Source of the DNA: Colius striatus
Lineage: Eukaryota; Chordata; Aves; Coliiformes; Coliidae
Assembly (NCBI RefSeq): GCF_028858725.1
Contig: NC_084768.1
Span: 30,782,664-30,846,663, forward strand
Direction: 5' to 3'
DNA length: 64,000 bases
The notes beneath the pieces are model-generated. The model ran no database searches. It was not told where the DNA came from and saw only the letters and a list, made by a program, of their open reading frames with translations. The translations under genes and the position numbers were made by a program. Below are positions 60,553 to 64,000 of the stretch, piece after piece. Position 1 is the stretch's first letter; every line of letters starts with the position of its first letter.

Positions 60553-61905
60553 ACATGCAAGGTGCATGTGGTGTCAGGCTGTGTGATGTGTGTGTGTACA
60601 CAGGGGTGGGCACTGCAAGGTGCGTGTGGTGTCAGGCTGTGATGTGTGTGTATACACGCGAGTGGGCACTGCAAGGTGCGTGTGGTGTCAGGCTGTGTGA
60701 TGTGTGTGTGTGTACACGGGGGTGGGCACTGCAAGGTGCGTGTGGTGTCAGGCTGTGATGTGTGTGTATACACGCGAGTGGGCACTGCAAGGTGCGTGTG
60801 GTGTCAGGCTGTGTGATGTGTGTGTGTGTACACGGGAGTGGGCACTGCAAGGTGCGTGTGGTGTCAGGCTGTGATGTGTGTGTGTACACGGGGGTGGGCA
60901 CTGCAAGGTGCGTGTGGTGTCAGGCTGTGTGATGTGTGTGTGTGCACGAGGGTGGGCACTGCAAGGTGCGTGTGGTGTCAGGCTGTGATGTGTGTGTGTA
61001 CACGGGAGTGGGCACTGCAAGGTGCGTGTGGTGTCAGGCTGTGTGATGTGTGTGTGTGTACACGGGGGTGGGCACTGCAAGGTGCGTGTGGTGTCAGGCT
61101 GTGATGTGTGTGTATACACGCGAGTGGGCACTGCAAGGTGCATGTGGTGTCAGGCTGTGTGATGTGTGTGTGTGTACACGGGAGTGGGCACTGCAAGGTG
61201 CGTGTGGTGTCAGGCTGTGTGATGTGTGTGTGTACACAGGGGTGGGCACTGCAAGGTGCGTGTGGTGTCAGGCTGTGGTGTGTGTGTGTGCACGGGGGTG
61301 GGCACTGCAAGGTGCATGTGGTGTCAGGCTGTGATGTGTGTGTATACACGCGAGTGGGCACTGCAAGGTGCGTGTGGTGTCAGGCTGTGTGATGTGTGTG
61401 TGTGTACACGGGGGTGGGCACTGCAAGGTGCGTGTGGTGTCAGGCTGTGGTGTGTGTGTGTGCACGGGGGTGGGCACTGCAAGGTGCGTGTGGTGTCAGG
61501 CTGTGATGTGTGTGTATACACGCGAGTGGGCACTGCAAGGTGCATGTGGTGTCAGGCTGTGTGATGTGTGTGTGTGTACACGGGAGTGGGCACTGCAAGG
61601 TGCGTGTGGTGTCAGGCTGTGTGATGTGTGTGTGTACACAGGGGTGGGCACTGCAAGGTGCGTGTGGTGTCAGGCTGTGGTGTGTGTGTGTGCACGGGGG
61701 TGGGCACTGCAAGGTGCATGTGGTGTCAGGCTGTGATGTGTGTGTATACACGCGAGTGGGCACTGCAAGGTGCGTGTGGTGTCAGGCTGTGTGATGTGTG
61801 TGTGTGTACACGGGGGTGGGCACTGCAAGGTGCATGTGGTGTCAGGCTGTGATGTGTGTGTATACACGCGAGTGGGCACTGCAAGGTGCATGTGGTGTCA
61901 GGCTG
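60553..61905. repeat. GT-rich minisatellite, about 24 copies of a 55-60-bp unit, with 402-bp higher-order duplication
   Basis: The word GGTGTCAGGCTGT recurs about 24 times at intervals of roughly 55-60 bases. Each unit contains GGGCACTGCAAGGTGC, a GCAC/GTGC inverted repeat, and a GT run ending in either TATACACGCGAG or TACACGGG/ACAGGG. The array has alternating unit types and a nearly perfect 402-base (seven-unit) repeat. It is open in several frames on both strands; these frames are artefacts of the period. Confidence 0.96.
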
Positions 61906-61969
61906 CATGTCTGTTCTCCCGTGCCACATGCACACACGTGCGTGCCCCTGGCAGCACTCCCACCCCTGT

Positions 61970-62440
61970 CTCGCCGGCCGCGGGCTGCAGAGCTGCGGTG
62001 TGAGCGGGCGGTGAAGCCCTGAGCCCTGCTCCCAGCCATGACGCAGGGGCCGGTTCGTCTCTTTCCGGCTGTTTCCCAGCCTGTCAGTCCAGTCGTGTTG
62101 GGTCTTGCCGCGATTTCCCGGATGGCTGCTTGGCACCTGCCTCTTCCCCGTCCGGACGGGCAAGTTCCTGGAGCACCAAGCCGGGGCGATGCACGGCCCC
62201 GGTCCCGCCTGCCTGGCTCCGTGCCGCGGCTCCGGCATCCCGCCCCGCACGGTGCCGGGGCCGCCCCGCCTGGTGGTGCTGGGAGGGCCGCGGGGGAGCG
62301 GGGCTGCGGGTGCCGGCGGTGGGCAGTGAGTCAGAGCAGGGCTGGGAGGAACGGGCAGCAACCTGCCGGCTGTCTGCGGGGCGGCCGGACTGGCCGGGCG
62401 AGTCAGGCGCGGGCGGCAGCGCCGCTGCCGTTCCTCTGCC
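61970..62440. promoter_or_regulatory. CpG-rich patch beside the minisatellite (possible promoter or first exon)
   Basis: CpG density rises sharply over about 470 bases. A plus-strand donor-like GTGAGT lies at about 62324, and the CAGTGAGTCAG there also contains an AP-1-like core. No coding exon can be recognised, so this may be an unlinked CpG island or the 5' end of a neighbouring gene. Confidence 0.3.
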
Positions 62441-64000
62441 GCTGTAGCTGGAGGATGTGCCCAGAGAATGGGCGCTGGTGGGGACACGTGTCCCTGGGTG
62501 CTGGAGCTCAGAGACGGGCATGCAGCATGGCCAGGCCGGTTCAGGCGCTGCCCAAGGCTGCGAGCCGGGCAGGCAGAGCAGGGGTGGGATGGCTGTAGTG
62601 AGCAGGGCTCTCCCTCCCACTGAGCGCGATGGTACCAGCCACACTGGGATGCTCGGCCTTGGGGAGAGGCACAACCTTTGGTGGCACTCACGCTGCCCAT
62701 GGAAAACCCCTTTGCTGCCCAGAGCCGCCTGTATGTCCGTGGCAGGGATGGGGAGGCAGCTGGGAGCAGAGGGTGTAGCCATGGCTGCAGGCAGGTGCGA
62801 GGGAGCCGCCTGCCACACCGAGCCCTGCCGTGCCTCCGTGTCCCTGCAACTTGCCTGGGGCAACTGAGGCCATGCCACCACTCCTTCCCTGACAGCAGGA
62901 CAGCTCACGGCCCTGCCCGCCCAACCCTCCTCTGTACATGGGGAAGCCAAGGCAGGGAGTGTGACAGAAGTGACATGCTGGGTTAAGGCCCAGAGAAGCC
63001 ACAGGCACTGAGCCAACAGCCCTGCCCAGCCTCACACAGCCCCAGAGCATCCTTTGGGGAGAGCTGGAGGATGGGGCTGAGGTACTGTGGCAATGTCGGA
63101 CTCATTTCAGTGTCTCCAGCAGCCACAGGACTATCCTAGCAGGACTATCCTAGCAACATGCTCTTCAAGACCGTGCCAGGTTGTGCCTCTGTGCCCTCCT
63201 GGCCATGTCAGGCAGGACACAAGCTTTTGTCTGGGGCAGGGGAGGTGCAGATCCCCAAGCCCCCAGACCCCATTTGTTCCCACAACCAAGAATTAGAATC
63301 ACTGCCAGGGACTGTATTTACCTGCAGCTCTCCCTATCCAGAGCAGGGGTTGCCTGTGGAGCACAGGGAGAGTCAGGGTCCTGGTGGGGCAATTCCCTAG
63401 CAGGGACACAGAGGGACCCCTGAGCTAGAAGCCCTTCCCCTACCCTTGCCAGACCCAGTGGTTTCCTGGCATCTGCAGTGCAAGGTGCTGGGTGCCAGGG
63501 CAGGAGGTAAATGAAGAGGGGAACAACTGGGACAGCCCGTGTGATGGAGGAGTCAGGGCATTCTCCCTGAGCAAGGGAAGCTGGATCCTGGCTGGCGGAG
63601 GAGGGATAGAGCCCTGCAGTGCCTGGAGGCTGGGCCCTAGAGCTGGGCTCACCATCCCTAATCACCTCCTTCCCATTCCCCATATCCACATCTAGTTAAT
63701 GAGCCCAGGAGCTGCTGCTGGCAAGATGCTGGGAGCCTTGTCCTGCTGCAAGCTGTAACCCTTCCCTGCCCGGGCTCCCACAGCCTGCTCCGTGCCCTGC
63801 TCGTTGCTGGCACCACAGGGTGAGGATGCAACAGCCACAAGGTCCCAGACTTCGGGGCCACTGATGGGCCATCAGAGTCAGGATGTGCCCAGCCTGCATG
63901 GTCCCATCCAGACCCCACAGTGTCCCAGGGAATGGGCTGGGAAACAGCTGGCTACAGCACTCCTGGATTACAGCAGTGTCTGGGGCAAGGGTGCTGGACA
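62441..64000. other. Right flank, nothing recognised
   Basis: GC-rich unique DNA with only short random frames; no repeat, RNA gene or exon was identified. Confidence 0.6.

Noticed and set aside
60540-62700. Open frames with VGTARCVWCQAV or THTSHSLTPHAPC repeats
   Set aside because: Pure translation of the minisatellite unit in several frames and on both strands.
62084-63016. 310-codon minus-strand frame
   Set aside because: No domain, GC-rich, and overlaps equally long frames; no splice or start context.
1-64000. CRISPR arrays, operons, insertion sequences or phage genes
   Set aside because: The DNA is clearly vertebrate; regular repeats seen are minisatellites, and mobile elements are CR1 LINEs.

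Overview
The window is vertebrate genomic DNA, almost certainly from a bird. It has long introns with GT-AG splice sites, isochore-like GC shifts, CpG islands and no operon structure. At least seven fragments belong to CR1, the dominant avian and reptilian LINE. Only two genes can be read with confidence, both on the minus strand: DMAP1 (coding exons 6.2-34.8 kb) and, upstream of it, a three-exon Kruppel-like factor (43.5-45.8 kb) that I call KLF17. In human 1p34.1, KLF17 and DMAP1 are neighbours in the same order and orientation, so synteny supports the KLF17 call even though the protein looks like an ancestral KLF2/KLF4-type factor rather than the divergent mammalian KLF17.

Layout. 1-410: probable 3' UTR end of a plus-strand gene (ERI3 would be expected from human synteny; inference only). 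411-6209: intergenic or DMAP1 3' flank with one CR1 and AT-rich conserved-looking islands. 6210-34791: nine coding exons of DMAP1, giving 444 residues. The short terminal exon (about 19 residues in human) was not found. The largest intron, 11.7 kb, holds several AT-rich, homeodomain-motif-rich islands that look like non-coding regulatory elements. 34.85-35.9 kb: DMAP1 5' intron filled with degenerate CA/TA simple repeat interrupted by a CR1. 35.7-36.5 kb: CpG island, the probable DMAP1 promoter. 36.5-42.3 kb: intergenic, with one CR1, GATA motifs and several AP-1/NF-E2 (MARE) motifs that could serve KLF17. 42.3-45.9 kb: KLF17 with a ~1.2 kb 3' UTR. 45.9-46.25 kb: its CpG-island promoter with two inverted CCAAT boxes. 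46.3-64 kb: gene-poor sequence with a 51-bp minisatellite, a TATA/GATA-bearing GC-rich patch at 52.5 kb, a CR1, a 1.35-kb GT-rich minisatellite with a recent 402-bp block duplication, and a CpG-rich patch at 62 kb.

How the parts work. DMAP1 is a SANT-domain subunit of the NuA4/TIP60 and SRCAP chromatin complexes and binds DNMT1. The KLF is a sequence-specific GC/CACCC-box transcription factor. They are separate transcription units on the same strand. The most interesting content is the bird KLF17, with ancestral activation, SUMO and NLS motifs intact, and the putative cis-regulatory islands around both genes.
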